Shown here: positions 44,735 through 54,318 of the stretch, piece after piece | How the letters are laid out: each line of letters begins with the position of its first letter | How positions within the stretch are numbered: the first letter of the stretch is position 1 | Source of the DNA: Alphaproteobacteria bacterium | GTDB lineage: Bacteria; Pseudomonadota; Alphaproteobacteria; Micavibrionales; Micavibrionaceae | Length of the DNA: 58,295 nt | Direction of reading: 5' to 3' | Assembly: GCA_020848095.1 (NCBI GenBank) | Contig: JADLAT010000018.1 | Coordinates: 1-58,295, forward strand | Position numbers and translations under genes: made by a program | Notes under the pieces: model-generated | What the model saw: only the letters and a program-made list of their open reading frames with translations | Database searches by the model: none | What the model was told of the DNA's origin: nothing

Positions 44735-45316
44735 CTATGCGGCGGCGCTTTTATTCAAAATCGTCTCGATTTGTGCCGTTACCGCCTCAACACTTTGCAT
44801 ACCATCAATCTTGCGCAGCAATCCGGCCGCCTCATAATACGGCAAAACAGGGGCCGTTTGCTCATGATAGACGCTCAAACGACGGCGCAGCGTTTCTTCG
44901 TTATCGTCACTACGGGCGATTGCTGTCTCACCGGCGCGTTTTTTAACGCGCTCAACCAGATCGTCTTCAACGACTTCGAGCGCCAGCACATGGTCAATCT
45001 TCTGACCTTTTTGCGTTAGCATTTCATTTAAGGCTTCCGCCTGGGGCAATGTGCGCGGGAAACCATCCAGAATAAAGCCACGCTTGCATTCGGGCTGGGC
45101 GATACAATCGGCAATCAACTCGATTATAAGCTCGTCAGGCACCAGACCACCGTCATCCATAATGTCCGAAATCCGGCGACCAAGATCCGTCTGGGCCGCA
45201 ACTTCGCCCCGCAGCATATCGCCCGTGGAGAGTTGTTTTATCTTATATGTCTGCTGTAACAGCTTTGCCTGCGTTCCTTTTCCGGCGCCCGGCGGGCCAA
45301 ACATGATCAAATTCAT
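44735..45316 (-). CDS. adk: Adenylate kinase
   Basis: A 193-residue enzyme interconverting ATP, ADP and AMP. The P-loop is GPPGAGKGTQ, with STGDMLRGEVA, GFILDGFPRTLPQAEAL and RRRLSVYHEQTAPVLPYY. It lacks the zinc-binding Cys residues and has the short LID form common in alphaproteobacteria. It sits 31 bases after secY, its usual partner in the spc operon. Confidence 0.97.
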   Translation of the reverse strand: MNLIMFGPPGAGKGTQAKLLQQTYKIKQLSTGDMLRGEVAAQTDLGRRISDIMDDGGLVPDELIIELIADCIAQPECKRGFILDGFPRTLPQAEALNEMLTQKGQKIDHVLALEVVEDDLVERVKKRAGETAIARSDDNEETLRRRLSVYHEQTAPVLPYYEAAGLLRKIDGMQSVEAVTAQIETILNKSAAA

Positions 45317-45347
45317 GATGTCTTCCTCTTTATTTCAGTTGAGCGGG

Positions 45348-46691
45348 TCAGCCGCGTCTTCCACGCAGTTTTGCCTTTTTCATCAACCCTTCATATTGGT
45401 GTGCGATCAAATGAGAATGGATTTGCGCTACCGTATCCATCGTCACACTTACAACGATCAAAAGACTGGTTCCGCCGAAATAAAACGGCATGTTATATTT
45501 GGAAATCAAAAACTCCGGCAGAAGACAGATCAAGACCAGATAACAAGCACCGATGGCGGTAATCCGGGTCAGAATGTAATCCAGATGCTCTGCCGTGCTT
45601 TTCCCCGGACGAATCCCCGGTATGAAGCCGCCATATTTGCGCAGCATATCGGCGTTTTCTTCCGGGTTAAATACAATTGCCGTATAGAAAAAACAGAAAA
45701 AAGCGATCAGCGTCCCATAAAGCAGCATGTAAATCGGCTGGCCGTGCTGGAGAAAACGAGCGATCATAGCCGTCACATCACCGCCTTCTGCGCCGCTGAA
45801 GCCAACTATCGTGAGCGGCAGCAACAACAAAGAAGATGCAAAGATCGGCGGTATAACCCCGGCTGTATTGAGCTTAAGCGGAATATGATTTGATTCGCCG
45901 CCCGTCATTTTATTGCCAACCTGGCGCTTGGGATATTGCACGATCACGCGGCGATGCGCGCGCTCTACGAAGACGATGAACGCAATCACACCAACAACCA
46001 GAGCAAAGAGCAGGAAAATAGATACGCCACTGAACGTGCCTTGACGGCCCAATTCCAGCACGCTGGCAATCGCCCGCGGCAGACCGGCCACGATCCCGGC
46101 AAAAATTATGAGCGATATACCGTTTCCGATGCCGCGCGCGGTAATCTGCTCGCCAAGCCACATCAAAAAGACCGTACCGCCCACAATGGTAATAACGGTT
46201 GATATCCGAAAGAAAAGCCCGGGGTCAATAACGGCTGAGCCCGATGAGCCGGTCATGCTCTCTAACCCCACAGCCAGACCATAAGCCTGAACCGAGGCCA
46301 GAAGCACAGTGAGGTAGCGTGTATACTGGTTTATTTTCATGCGCCCCGATTCGCCTTCTTTCTTCAGCGTTTCGAGCTGCGGCGACATGGCGGATGCCAG
46401 CTGCATAATGATCGAAGCCGAGATGTAGGGCATGATATTGAGCGCGAAAATGGTCATTCGCTCCAAAGCACCGCCAGAGAACATGTTGAACATGTCCAGA
46501 ATTCCGCCGCTCTTTTGAGAAAAAATCTCGTCCCAAACCCTTGGGTTTATACCGGGAATGGGAATATATGTTCCCAAACGATAAACCAGCAAAGCGCCCA
46601 GCACAAAGAGCAGGCGCTTCTTGAGATCGGTCGCCTTTGAAAAAGCGCCCCAGTTTGCATTCTTAGCAAGTTGCTCGACAGCCGATGCCAT
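45348..46691 (-). CDS. secY: Sec translocon channel subunit SecY
   Basis: A 447-residue inner-membrane protein with ten transmembrane helices. Conserved parts include YRLGTYIPIPGINP, the plug region MFSGGALERMTIFALNIMPYI, QYTRYLT, the large cytosolic loops with HRRVIVQYPKRQVG and the C-terminal GIRPGKSTAEHLDYILTRIT region. AAGGG lies 6 bases before the ATG. It forms the protein-conducting channel with SecE and SecG. It is separated from rplO by an extra gene and a terminator. Confidence 0.98.
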   Translation of the reverse strand: MASAVEQLAKNANWGAFSKATDLKKRLLFVLGALLVYRLGTYIPIPGINPRVWDEIFSQKSGGILDMFNMFSGGALERMTIFALNIMPYISASIIMQLASAMSPQLETLKKEGESGRMKINQYTRYLTVLLASVQAYGLAVGLESMTGSSGSAVIDPGLFFRISTVITIVGGTVFLMWLGEQITARGIGNGISLIIFAGIVAGLPRAIASVLELGRQGTFSGVSIFLLFALVVGVIAFIVFVERAHRRVIVQYPKRQVGNKMTGGESNHIPLKLNTAGVIPPIFASSLLLLPLTIVGFSGAEGGDVTAMIARFLQHGQPIYMLLYGTLIAFFCFFYTAIVFNPEENADMLRKYGGFIPGIRPGKSTAEHLDYILTRITAIGACYLVLICLLPEFLISKYNMPFYFGGTSLLIVVSVTMDTVAQIHSHLIAHQYEGLMKKAKLRGRRG

Positions 46692-46844
46692 GCGTAACCC
46701 TTCTGACTTTTTTGGTATTAGAACGGAGTATTCTTAATGAAAATAGGGGGAAGGCACAAGCCCAAGAAACAGGAATTTTTTTGCAAAGCGCCGAATTTAT
46801 CTCTGCATTAATTATTATTACGCGGGATTCATGAGAGATAAACC

Positions 46845-47537
46845 CTATTCCTGCATAAGCTTTTGGTCCCAGTTTTGGCATTGTGCGGCCACTCTGGCAT
46901 ATTCCTGCGGGGTGTCTATTATTTGCTGTCGCTTTTGCAATACGGGCATTATGCGGTTGTTATAATCTTGGATTTTGGCGCTCAAGCTGGCCTGAATTGC
47001 CTGTTGCGCCGCTTCAACCTGTGAAATTGGAATCGGCCCATAGGCACTTTGAGTTGATTCCAGCAAACGCGTTATTTCATAATGGGCCTTTGGTTTATAC
47101 TCGCGGACAAATTTAACCAGCGTCGAGACATGTTTTTTCTCATGGGCCATTACGGCGTTATATTCACAGCTCGTCCGGCTAAAATTGCTGGCGATATGGA
47201 TAACCGGTTTGGTATAAAAATCAACGGCAACTTTTCTGAGATTTATGCAGGCCTGATTGCCGAGCTGCGTCACGGTGAACTGGCTTTTGGCATTAAAGCC
47301 TATCTCTCCCCCACCAAGACCGCCAACAACGCTCCCGCCTGCTCCGCCATGCATTTGCGTCAGGTTTTTAGAGGAGATCACCCGAACATACCGGGTTGGC
47401 GCCGTCACAGATGAAAAAGACAGGCTGGGTTTCTGATTTTGGCATTTAAGCCCCGCCTGCGCATTTTGCGGCGTGAGCAAGAATGCCGACAGTCCTACAA
47501 ACACGCAAGATACGGCATAAAATGGGGGAAAATTCAT
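46845..47537 (-). CDS. Secreted HExxH protein (putative metalloprotease, DUF922-like), inserted before secY
   Basis: A 230-residue protein from the chosen ATG, which gives a good signal peptide (MNFPPFYAVSCVFVGLSAFLL, cleavage near AQAG). The mature part has paired cysteines (Cys32, Cys97, Cys114, Cys220 approximately) and an exact HExxH zinc motif, His122-Glu123-Lys-Lys-His126 in VMAHEKKHVST, followed by helices rich in Glu and Lys. This resembles DUF922-type putative zinc proteases. The frame is open to 47678 but that part runs through a terminator hairpin and reads badly as protein. It lies on the ribosomal strand between rplO and secY, where no such gene is normal. Third zinc ligand and substrate are unknown. 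Confidence 0.7.
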   Translation of the reverse strand: MNFPPFYAVSCVFVGLSAFLLTPQNAQAGLKCQNQKPSLSFSSVTAPTRYVRVISSKNLTQMHGGAGGSVVGGLGGGEIGFNAKSQFTVTQLGNQACINLRKVAVDFYTKPVIHIASNFSRTSCEYNAVMAHEKKHVSTLVKFVREYKPKAHYEITRLLESTQSAYGPIPISQVEAAQQAIQASLSAKIQDYNNRIMPVLQKRQQIIDTPQEYARVAAQCQNWDQKLMQE

Positions 47538-47665
47538 ATTATAAAACCTTACATACCCGTCTTTGATTTTCAGGGAATCGCTCCTCTTCAGTATAGCCAG
47601 AGAGGCGTTAATTATTTCTGAAATCGGCCACCTGTTTTTTATCTGGTTTTCTCCGAAAAACCCAT

Positions 47666-47695
47666 AAAAAAACCCCACTTAAACGCGGGGTTTTT
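47666..47695 (-). terminator. Rho-independent terminator after rplO
   Basis: On the minus strand CCCC and GGGG with flanking AAAAA and TTTTTTT form a stem around a 10-base loop, ending in a run of seven T. It lies 40 bases after the rplO stop and cuts the spc operon before the HExxH gene and secY. Confidence 0.75.
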
Positions 47696-47733
47696 AAAAT
47701 ATCGATTAAGTATATTCGCCTGAGGCAAACAAC

Positions 47734-48234
47734 TTATTTATAAGATTTTTTTCTAACAACAGGCTGAACAATTTTCTCAATCAGCTCAATCTTACCACCG
47801 GCTTTTTCAACGGCCTTCTGGGCTGCGGCGGAAACCTTGCTCAATTTGAGGTTAATCTTGCTTTTCAGTTCGCCGCTGGCCAGAAGTTTGATCCCATCGC
47901 GCTTTTTATTAACAACGCCGGCCTTTACCAAAATGTCTTCATCAACCAATTTAGCAGCATCAATTTTCTTGGAATCGATGGCTGCCTGAAGTTTCCCGAG
48001 GGTAACTTCCGCCATATTCACGGTAAATTTCTTGTTAGAAAACCCGCTTTTCGGCAAGCGTTGATAAAGAGGCATCTGTCCGCCCTCGAAGCCTTTAATG
48101 GCTACGCCGGAGCGGGCTTTTTGACCCTTTTGACCTTTACCCGATGTTTTGCCCTTACCGGAACCGATACCGCGCCCTACGCGCATACGGTTTTTGGTGG
48201 AGCCTTCTTGCGGTGCAATTTCATTAAGTTTCAT
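47734..48234 (-). CDS. rplO: 50S ribosomal protein L15
   Basis: A 166-residue L15, slightly longer than usual. The glycine-rich, basic N-terminus (VGRGIGSGKGKTSGKGQKGQKAR) and the globular end (SGELKSKINLKLSKVSAAAQKAVEKAGG) are typical. It binds 23S rRNA late in assembly. Last ribosomal gene before the terminator; it follows rpmD by 24 bases. Confidence 0.97.
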   Translation of the reverse strand: MKLNEIAPQEGSTKNRMRVGRGIGSGKGKTSGKGQKGQKARSGVAIKGFEGGQMPLYQRLPKSGFSNKKFTVNMAEVTLGKLQAAIDSKKIDAAKLVDEDILVKAGVVNKKRDGIKLLASGELKSKINLKLSKVSAAAQKAVEKAGGKIELIEKIVQPVVRKKSYK

Positions 48235-48258
48235 AACTTTAAATCCTTAAATGTAACC

Positions 48259-48606
48259 TTAAGCGGCGTCTTCAATTTTCACCAGATGCTTAACTTTTTC
48301 GATCATACCGCGAACTGACGGTGTGTCTTCCAATTCACGAGTCCGGTGCAATTTGTTCAGACCCAAGCCAATCAACGTGGCTTTTTGGTAATCCTGCCGC
48401 CCAATCGGAGAGCCGATTTGCGTAACCTTCACCGTTGCGCCGGATGGTTTTTTCTTTACCTTCGCTGCGGGCTTTTTCTTAGCTGCATCAGCAGGAGCCT
48501 TTTTAGGCGCATCCACAGACGACTTCTTAGCCGCAGGGGCTTTTGCCACTTTCGCAGCAGGTGCCTTAGCAGCTACTTTTTTCTTTGTATCTTTTTCTTC
48601 AGCCAT
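48259..48606 (-). CDS. rpmD: 50S ribosomal protein L30 with Lys/Ala-rich N-terminal extension
   Basis: A 115-residue protein in which the L30 domain is only the last 60 residues ([37 protein letters not shown]). The first 55 residues are an extension of repeated Lys/Ala/Pro blocks ([29 protein letters not shown]). Bacterial L30 normally has about 60 residues in all. The extension is in frame from a good ATG, 11 bases after rpsE, and keeps codon usage like its neighbours. Confidence 0.93.
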   Translation of the reverse strand: MAEEKDTKKKVAAKAPAAKVAKAPAAKKSSVDAPKKAPADAAKKKPAAKVKKKPSGATVKVTQIGSPIGRQDYQKATLIGLGLNKLHRTRELEDTPSVRGMIEKVKHLVKIEDAA

Positions 48607-48617
48607 GGCCCTATTCC

Positions 48618-49208
48618 TTATTCATCATCAGCTTCATTTTGCGCGGCAGAGGCCGGGGCATCCCGTCCCTCTTCACGACCGGAAACCACATCGCCAATTT
48701 TTTTATTACGGCGCGCCGCAACATGACGGGGGCTCTGCATCGCTTCCAGCGCCGCAAACGTAGCGTTCACCATGCTGTAGGGATTATTGGAACCCAGAGC
48801 CTTGGCAACCACGTCCTGAATCCCCAAGGCTTCAAACACAGCGCGCATCGGACCGCCGGCAATAATACCTGTCCCTTTTGGTGCGGAGCGCAACAATACA
48901 CGGCCCGCGCCATGACGACCTTTTACATCGTGATGGATCGTCCGGCCATCGCGCAAGGGAACACGAATCATTTTGCGTTTGGCCTGCTCCGTAGCTTTTT
49001 TAATCGCCTCAGGCACCTCACGTGCTTTGGCATGACCGTGACCAACACGACCTTTACCATCGCCCACAATTACGAGCGCGGCAAAACCGAAGCGACGTCC
49101 GCCTTTAACGACCTTCGCCACACGATTGATTCCGACAAGACGCTCAAGAAATTCGGGTTGTTCGTCCCGGTCCGAGCGTTGCTGTTCTGCCTGTTGTCCA
49201 CGTGCCAT
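48618..49208 (-). CDS. rpsE: 30S ribosomal protein S5
   Basis: A 196-residue S5 with the dsRNA-binding core ([38 protein letters not shown]) and [18 protein letters not shown]. It has a short basic N-terminal tail and an acidic, Ala-rich C-terminal tail of about 30 residues ([11 protein letters not shown]). It helps keep decoding fidelity at the mRNA entry. Confidence 0.97.
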   Translation of the reverse strand: MARGQQAEQQRSDRDEQPEFLERLVGINRVAKVVKGGRRFGFAALVIVGDGKGRVGHGHAKAREVPEAIKKATEQAKRKMIRVPLRDGRTIHHDVKGRHGAGRVLLRSAPKGTGIIAGGPMRAVFEALGIQDVVAKALGSNNPYSMVNATFAALEAMQSPRHVAARRNKKIGDVVSGREEGRDAPASAAQNEADDE

Positions 49209-49232
49209 AAATTATGATCCTTCCTGAAAACC

Positions 49233-49616
49233 CTAAAAATCAAGGCCGCCTTCGCGGGCGCCCTCAGCCAAAGCCTTAATACGGCCATGATAAACATAAC
49301 GACCGCGATCAAACACGACCTTTGCCACGCCGGCATCTTTTGCACGCTGGGCAACCAATTTTCCTACTTCAGCGGCGGCCTGTGCCGTAGCGCCGTTTTT
49401 CAATTTTTCTTTCATGCCGACTTCAAGCGTAGAGGCGGCCGCCAGCGTAATCCCCTGAAGGTCGTCAATAATCTGTGCATAAATCTGCCTGCCGGAGCGA
49501 TAAACAGATAAACGTGGACGCGTCTCACGCTCTCCCCGACGATCAATATTGATGCGGCGGATTTTGTTACGCGTACGGAAAGTCCTACGCTGTGATGCTG
49601 TGTGTGCCTTAACCAT
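49233..49616 (-). CDS. rplR: 50S ribosomal protein L18
   Basis: A 127-residue L18 that binds 5S r[46 protein letters not shown] at the start and [19 protein letters not shown] at the end. Normal length, 12 bases after rplF. Confidence 0.97.
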   Translation of the reverse strand: MVKAHTASQRRTFRTRNKIRRINIDRRGERETRPRLSVYRSGRQIYAQIIDDLQGITLAAASTLEVGMKEKLKNGATAQAAAEVGKLVAQRAKDAGVAKVVFDRGRYVYHGRIKALAEGAREGGLDF

Positions 49617-49628
49617 CTCTCAAATCCC

Positions 49629-50189
49629 TTATTTCTTCTTACCTTCTTTACGCACGACATATTCATCAGCATAACGAATGCCCTTGCCCTTATAAGGCTC
49701 CGGCGGTTTAAACCCGCGAATATTTGCGGCGACCTGTCCGACTTTTTGTTTGTCGATACCTATAATCTCGATATTGGTCTGACCATCCATCTTCAGTTCA
49801 ATACCTTCCGGCACATCAAAACGAACCTCGTGCGAAAAACCAAGCGCAAGAACAAGGGTTTTCCCCTGAAGGTTGCCCCGGTAACCAACGCCTTTAATTT
49901 CAAGTTTCTTACGGTAGCCTTCGCTTACCCCCGTAACAATATTGTTTACCAGTGTCCGCATGGTTGGCCAGATTTGTCTGGCCGCCGGCGTTTCGTTCTT
50001 TGCCGCCAATCTGACAATCTTCGCAGATTTGCCATCATCATTGGCCGCATCCTCAAGAGCGATAGAAACATCCTCATGAATATTCAAGGTCAATTCGCCC
50101 AGCTTACCTTTGGCCTTAATGACCTGGCCATTAACCTGAACTTCAACACCTGCCGGAATGATGACCGGCTCTTTTCCAATACGTGACAT
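49629..50189 (-). CDS. rplF: 50S ribosomal protein L6
   Basis: A 186-residue L6 with two similar halves: MSRIGKEPVIIPAGVEV, then the C-terminal EPYKGKGIRYADEYVVRKEGKKK. It lies near the GTPase centre of the 50S subunit. Slightly longer than E. coli L6 because of an insert around residue 55. It follows rpsH by 40 bases. Confidence 0.97.
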   Translation of the reverse strand: MSRIGKEPVIIPAGVEVQVNGQVIKAKGKLGELTLNIHEDVSIALEDAANDDGKSAKIVRLAAKNETPAARQIWPTMRTLVNNIVTGVSEGYRKKLEIKGVGYRGNLQGKTLVLALGFSHEVRFDVPEGIELKMDGQTNIEIIGIDKQKVGQVAANIRGFKPPEPYKGKGIRYADEYVVRKEGKKK

Positions 50190-50229
50190 TTTTTAACGTC
50201 CTTATGTTCGTTCTTTTTTCAGTCCGTGC

Positions 50230-50628
50230 CTAGAATACCTGACACAGCACTTCACCGCCGACATTTGCCGCACGTGCCTTATGATCCGCCATCACACCGC
50301 GAGGTGTTGAGACAACGAGGATACCAAGCCCATTAAAAAAGCGCGGCATATCCTTAACATTTTTATAAACGCGGCGACCGGGCTTTGAAACACGGTCGAT
50401 CTGGCGGATAACGCCTCGCCCTTCCGCATATTTAAGCTCAATAACCAAAACTTTTTTGTTATTGCCAATATCCTTTACGCTGTGCGCACGGATGAAACCT
50501 TCATCTTCGAGAACATTGCATACGTTCTCATGCAGCCTTGAAAATGGGCATTCTATAACAGGTTTTTTTGCCATTTGTCCGTTGCGGATGCGGGACAGCA
50601 TATCACCGAGGGGATCGCTCATCGACAT
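50230..50628 (-). CDS. rpsH: 30S ribosomal protein S8
   Basis: A 132-residue S8: SDPLGDMLSRIRNGQMAKK at the start and GLGILVVSTPRGVMADHKARAANVGGEVLCQVF at the end. AAGGAGG lies 10 bases before the first ATG; a second ATG two codons later is possible. In E. coli S8 also represses the spc operon at the L5 start; no such site was checked here. Confidence 0.97.
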   Translation of the reverse strand: MSMSDPLGDMLSRIRNGQMAKKPVIECPFSRLHENVCNVLEDEGFIRAHSVKDIGNNKKVLVIELKYAEGRGVIRQIDRVSKPGRRVYKNVKDMPRFFNGLGILVVSTPRGVMADHKARAANVGGEVLCQVF

Positions 50629-50643
50629 GGTAATACGCCTCCT

Positions 50644-50949
50644 TTACCAGCTTGACTTTGTTACGCCGGGCAACTCACCACGAGAAGCCAGGTCCCGCAA
50701 CGCAATGCGGGAAAGATTCATTTTACGGTAGTAACCGCGTGGACGCCCAGACAGCGCACAACGGTTGCGAATACGGACTTTTGCACCATTACGAGGCATC
50801 TCGGCCAACTTCAACACCGCTTGAAAACGCTCATCCGCCGGGACTTTCAAATCCCGAATGATGGCTTTAAGCGCATCGCGTTTACCCTCGTGCTTCTTGA
50901 CGAGTCTGCGGCGTTTGTCATTACGCTCGACCATTGATGTTTTTGCCAT
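50644..50949 (-). CDS. rpsN: 30S ribosomal protein S14 (long, zinc-free type)
   Basis: A 101-residue S14 without the CxxC zinc pairs, typical of proteobacteria: [50 protein letters not shown] and a C-terminal [13 protein letters not shown]. It sits in the 30S head. 22 bases after rplE. Confidence 0.97.
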   Translation of the reverse strand: MAKTSMVERNDKRRRLVKKHEGKRDALKAIIRDLKVPADERFQAVLKLAEMPRNGAKVRIRNRCALSGRPRGYYRKMNLSRIALRDLASRGELPGVTKSSW

Positions 50950-50970
50950 TATAAAAGTCCTTCTTTCACT

Positions 50971-51513
50971 TTAATTTTTAAAGGGCATCTTGAACGCTCT
51001 CAGGAGCTCCTTAGCCTCTTCATTGGTTTTGGCTGTTGTACAGATTACAATATCCATGCCGCGGATTTTATCGACCTTGTCGTATTCGATCTCCGGGAAA
51101 ATAATGTGTTCCTGAATGCCCACCGCGTAATTGCCGCGACCATCAAAGCTTTTACCGTTAATTCCACGAAAGTCGCGAACGCGCGGCAGAGCGATCGTAA
51201 TAAAACGATCTAAAAACTCATACATCCGCGCGCCACGCAAAGTCACCTTACAGCCACTGGCCATGTCTTCACGGATTTTGAAGGACGCATTCGATTTGCG
51301 TGCCTTTGTAATCAACGGTTTTTGACCAGCGATACGACCGAGATCATTGGCAGCATTTTCAATATGCTTACGGTCCTGTGCGGCCTCGCCAACGCCCATA
51401 TTAATTACAATTTTATCCAGACGAGGAATTTCATGCTTATTGCTGTAGCCGTATTTTTTCAACAACGCCGGCACGATTTCTTTCTCGTAAATTTCTTTAT
51501 AACGCGCTTTCAT
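50971..51513 (-). CDS. rplE: 50S ribosomal protein L5
   Basis: A 180-residue L5 binding 5S rRNA and contacting P-site t[33 protein letters not shown] segment, [30 protein letters not shown] and a C-terminal [11 protein letters not shown]. Normal length, 18 bases after rplX. Confidence 0.98.
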   Translation of the reverse strand: MKARYKEIYEKEIVPALLKKYGYSNKHEIPRLDKIVINMGVGEAAQDRKHIENAANDLGRIAGQKPLITKARKSNASFKIREDMASGCKVTLRGARMYEFLDRFITIALPRVRDFRGINGKSFDGRGNYAVGIQEHIIFPEIEYDKVDKIRGMDIVICTTAKTNEEAKELLRAFKMPFKN

Positions 51514-51530
51514 AATCGCCCTCGTACTTC

Positions 51531-51854
51531 CTATTCAATCGTTTCGCCGGAGGCCTTAGCCACACGAACTTTTTTGCCGTCTTTTAGCGTTTTATAGCCA
51601 ATGCGCGTTGGCTTACCGGTCTTTGGATCGGCAAGCGCCACATTGGAAATATGAATCGGTAATTCTTTTTTCTCGATCCCACCAGCCGAAAACTGACTGG
51701 GCTTGTTATGCTTGGTCACCTGATTGATCCCTTGAATAAGGACACGGGACTGCGCAGGAAAAACCTTCAGAACCTCACCCTTATTGCCGCGATCACGCCC
51801 GGTCAAAACTACAACCTGGTCGCCTTTTTTAATTTTGAGCTTCACCTTGGTCAT
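51531..51854 (-). CDS. rplX: 50S ribosomal protein L24
   Basis: A 107-residue L24 with the KOW motif [27 protein letters not shown] and [29 protein letters not shown]. An early assembly initiator of the 50S subunit. It begins 2 bases after rplN. Confidence 0.97.
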   Translation of the reverse strand: MTKVKLKIKKGDQVVVLTGRDRGNKGEVLKVFPAQSRVLIQGINQVTKHNKPSQFSAGGIEKKELPIHISNVALADPKTGKPTRIGYKTLKDGKKVRVAKASGETIE

Positions 51855-51856
51855 GA

Positions 51857-52225
51857 TTAAAGCACCTCTCCGGCCAGTGAAATAATTTTCATGTATCCCT
51901 TACCGCGCAATTCCCGCGTGACAGGTCCAAAAATACGCGTGCCGATTGGTTCCCCGTTTGGAGAAATCAACACACAGGCATTCGTGTCGAAGGCAATTTT
52001 TTCGCCATGCGTCCGGTTAATACCCTTTTTTGTGCGCACAATCACCGCACGGCGTACGTCGCCTTTTTTAACGCGGCCGCGCGGAATAGCATCCTTAACG
52101 GACACAATCACCACGTCACCAACGCTGGCTGTACGGCGCTTGGAGCCGCCCAAAACCTTAATGCATTGCACTTCGCGCGCTCCGCTATTATCGGCAACAT
52201 CCATACGTGTCTGCATCTGAATCAT
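51857..52225 (-). CDS. rplN: 50S ribosomal protein L14
   Basis: A 122-residue L14: [44 protein letters not shown] and [24 protein letters not shown]. Standard length; contacts 16S rRNA at a bridge between the subunits. Begins 3 bases after the rpsQ stop. Confidence 0.98.
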   Translation of the reverse strand: MIQMQTRMDVADNSGAREVQCIKVLGGSKRRTASVGDVVIVSVKDAIPRGRVKKGDVRRAVIVRTKKGINRTHGEKIAFDTNACVLISPNGEPIGTRIFGPVTRELRGKGYMKIISLAGEVL

Positions 52226-52228
52226 GGC

Positions 52229-52594
52229 TTAGGCGTCCTTCTTCTTTGCAGTTGTCTTTTTAGCCGCAGCTTTCGCCGGAGCCTTCTTCGTATCAGGTGC
52301 TTTTTCAGCTTTTTTTGCAGCAACCGGCGCCGCTTTTTTCTCCGGTGCGGCAGAAGATGTCTCTGCGCCCGTCACAACGGTCCAACGCTTACGTCTGGAT
52401 ATAGGAGCACATTCAATGATGGAGACCTTGTCCCCCACTTTGAAATGATTCTCACCATCATGCGCTGCGTATTTATCAGTACGCATAACGTATTTTTTGT
52501 ACACCGGATGTATATAACGGCGCTGCACCAGAACCGTTATTGTTTTGTCCATCTTGTCGCTAACGACTTGCCCTTCAAGAATACGGCGTGGCAT
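52229..52594 (-). CDS. rpsQ: 30S ribosomal protein S17 with Lys/Ala-rich C-terminal extension
   Basis: A 121-residue protein: the S17 OB-fold is residues 1-78 ([46 protein letters not shown]). The remaining 43 residues repeat Lys/Ala/Pro blocks ([35 protein letters not shown]). Normal S17 has about 80-85 residues, so the tail is an addition similar to those on L30, L29 and L17. Confidence 0.95.
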   Translation of the reverse strand: MPRRILEGQVVSDKMDKTITVLVQRRYIHPVYKKYVMRTDKYAAHDGENHFKVGDKVSIIECAPISRRKRWTVVTGAETSSAAPEKKAAPVAAKKAEKAPDTKKAPAKAAAKKTTAKKKDA

Positions 52595-52618
52595 GTTTCT
52601 AACTCCTCATCAATTCCG

Positions 52619-52897
52619 TTAAGCCGCTTCTTTCGAAGATCCGGCCTTAGCTTTAGCAGCAGGCTTTGCTGCCGACTTAGTCTCTTTTTTCTTTTTAGGC
52701 GTAGGTTTCACATCCTGCTCAACATTCAAAAATGTTTTAATCTGTGCAATCGTGCGGCGAATCTTGCGGATTTCCGACGTATTTTCCAACTGACCGTTCC
52801 CACGTTGAAAACGCAGATTGAACTGGGCCTTACGTGTATCAAGGAGAAGCTTTTTCAGCTCATCTTGTGTTTTCGTTTTCAGATCCTCAGTTTTCAT
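52619..52897 (-). CDS. rpmC: 50S ribosomal protein L29 with Lys/Ala-rich C-terminal extension
   Basis: A 92-residue protein. The two-helix L29 core is residues 1-63 (TQDELKKLLLDTRKAQFNLRFQRGNGQLENTSEIRKIRRTIAQIKT), followed by about 28 residues of Lys/Ala repeats (KKKKETKSAAKPAAKAKAG). L29 lies at the polypeptide exit tunnel and is a docking site for trigger factor and SRP. The ATG at 52897 is used; the GTG one codon earlier is less likely. Confidence 0.94.
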   Translation of the reverse strand: MKTEDLKTKTQDELKKLLLDTRKAQFNLRFQRGNGQLENTSEIRKIRRTIAQIKTFLNVEQDVKPTPKKKKETKSAAKPAAKAKAGSSKEAA

Positions 52898-52933
52898 CAC
52901 TTTATCTCTCTTCCATCTCTTGGGCAGGCACGC

Positions 52934-53362
52934 TTAAGCGGCCTTGCTTTCCAGCCCCACACGAGCCACAAATTTTGTCTTGATCGGCAATTTCATTGCC
53001 GCCAGAGCCAGTGCTTCACGAGCAACTTCCTCACTCACGCCGTCCAGCTCGAACATAATACGGCCGGGACGAACGCGGGCCGCCCAAAACTCGGGAGATC
53101 CCTTACCGGAACCCATCCGCACTTCAAGCGGTTTTTTAGAAACCGGAACATCCGGGAAAATCCGTATCCAGACTTTACCCTGACGCTTCATAGCGCGGGT
53201 AATCGCGCGGCGGGCCGCCTCAATCTGGCGCGCGGTAATACGGTCAGGCTGCAAAGCCTTCAAGCCATACGCACCAAATGACAGCATGGTCCCGCTTTTT
53301 GCCAGGCCATGAATGCGCCCTTTATGGGCTTTGCGGAATTTTGTTTTCTTGGGGCTCAGCAT
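52934..53362 (-). CDS. rplP: 50S ribosomal protein L16
   Basis: A 142-residue L16: [64 protein letters not shown] and [22 protein letters not shown]. It helps shape the A-site. It is preceded by an abnormal 246-base gap after rpsC. Confidence 0.97.
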   Translation of the reverse strand: MLSPKKTKFRKAHKGRIHGLAKSGTMLSFGAYGLKALQPDRITARQIEAARRAITRAMKRQGKVWIRIFPDVPVSKKPLEVRMGSGKGSPEFWAARVRPGRIMFELDGVSEEVAREALALAAMKLPIKTKFVARVGLESKAA

Positions 53363-53608
53363 TATCTTTCGCCTCGTTCATCCTTAATCATTAAACAAAA
53401 AATTTCATTCACATGGACTTTCTATCCTTTTGGATAAGAGTCCCCATATGAGTACTTCAGGTCTTAAAATCTGCGATCCGGAGCGGACATTACCTTATTG
53501 AAAAAATAAAATCCAGAACTATTTTAGAACTTTAACACCTAAACCCGTTTTCAGGGTTTAATCTTTACAGAACAAGGGGCGGGCCTAAAAAACCCGCCTT
53601 ATCTCGGC
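53363..53608 (-). other. Hairpin-rich gap splitting the S10 operon between rpsC and rplP
   Basis: These genes usually touch or overlap; here 246 bases separate them. No gene is visible. Three stems are seen: GGCGGG/CCCGCC (53578-53598) 10 bases after the rpsC stop, TAAACCC/GGGTTTA (53540-53560), and a strong stem of about 12 pairs with one bulge closed by a TTTT loop (53415-53443, GGACT/AGTCC outer part). The first has only a weak T tract after it on the minus strand. Nothing that resembles a clear promoter was found. Confidence 0.6.
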
Positions 53609-54301
53609 CTATATTTTCTCTCTTGGCATACCGCCCTGACCATCATTATGGCGTTTATCGCGCGCCAGAGGGTCATGTTCAAGGATGTCTCCTTTATAAA
53701 GCCAAACCTTTACACCGATGATACCAAAAGTGGTCAAAGCCTCGGACGTGCCGTAATCCATGTCTGCGCGCAAGGTGTGCAAAGGCACGCGGCCTTCGCG
53801 ATACCATTCCGTACGGGCGATATCCGCACCACCCAGACGACCAGACACATTGATTCGAATCCCTTTGCAACCCAGGCGCAAAGAGCTTTGAACCGCACGT
53901 TTCATAGCGCGACGGAAAGACACCCGGCGCTCCAGCTGCTGCGCGACGCCTTCGGCAACCAACTGCGCATCCATTTCCGGTTTGCGCACTTCTACAATAT
54001 TCAGGGAAACATCACCCCCGGCCCGCTTGGCAAGCTCGGAGCGTAATTTTTCAATATCCGCGCCCTTTTTACCGATAATAACGCCGGGACGGGCGGTATG
54101 CACCGTAACCTTTGTGTTTTTGGCAGCACGCTCGATAATAACCTTGGAGATACCGGCTGATTTAAGATGTTCCTGCACAAACTCGCGAAGCTTAAGATCT
54201 TCGATCAGTTTTTTTGCGTAATCGCGGCCAGCATACCAGCGTGAATCCCACGTCCGGTTAATGCCTACACGCAAACCAATTGGATTAATCTTCTGGCCCA
54301 T
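53609..54301 (-). CDS. rpsC: 30S ribosomal protein S3
   Basis: A 230-residue S3 with the KH-type RNA-binding domain ([21 protein letters not shown]) and the C-terminal domain ([41 protein letters not shown]). The start [22 protein letters not shown] is canonical. With S4 and S5 it forms the mRNA entry helicase. 18 bases after rplV. Confidence 0.98.
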   Translation of the reverse strand: MGQKINPIGLRVGINRTWDSRWYAGRDYAKKLIEDLKLREFVQEHLKSAGISKVIIERAAKNTKVTVHTARPGVIIGKKGADIEKLRSELAKRAGGDVSLNIVEVRKPEMDAQLVAEGVAQQLERRVSFRRAMKRAVQSSLRLGCKGIRINVSGRLGGADIARTEWYREGRVPLHTLRADMDYGTSEALTTFGIIGVKVWLYKGDILEHDPLARDKRHNDGQGGMPREKI

Positions 54302-54318
54302 ATTCTCAAAGCTCCTTA

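Noticed and set aside
52007..53281. A 424-codon open frame antisense to rplN, rpsQ, rpmC and rplP
   Set aside because: It spans four ribosomal genes and is Ser/Arg/Phe-rich low-quality sequence.
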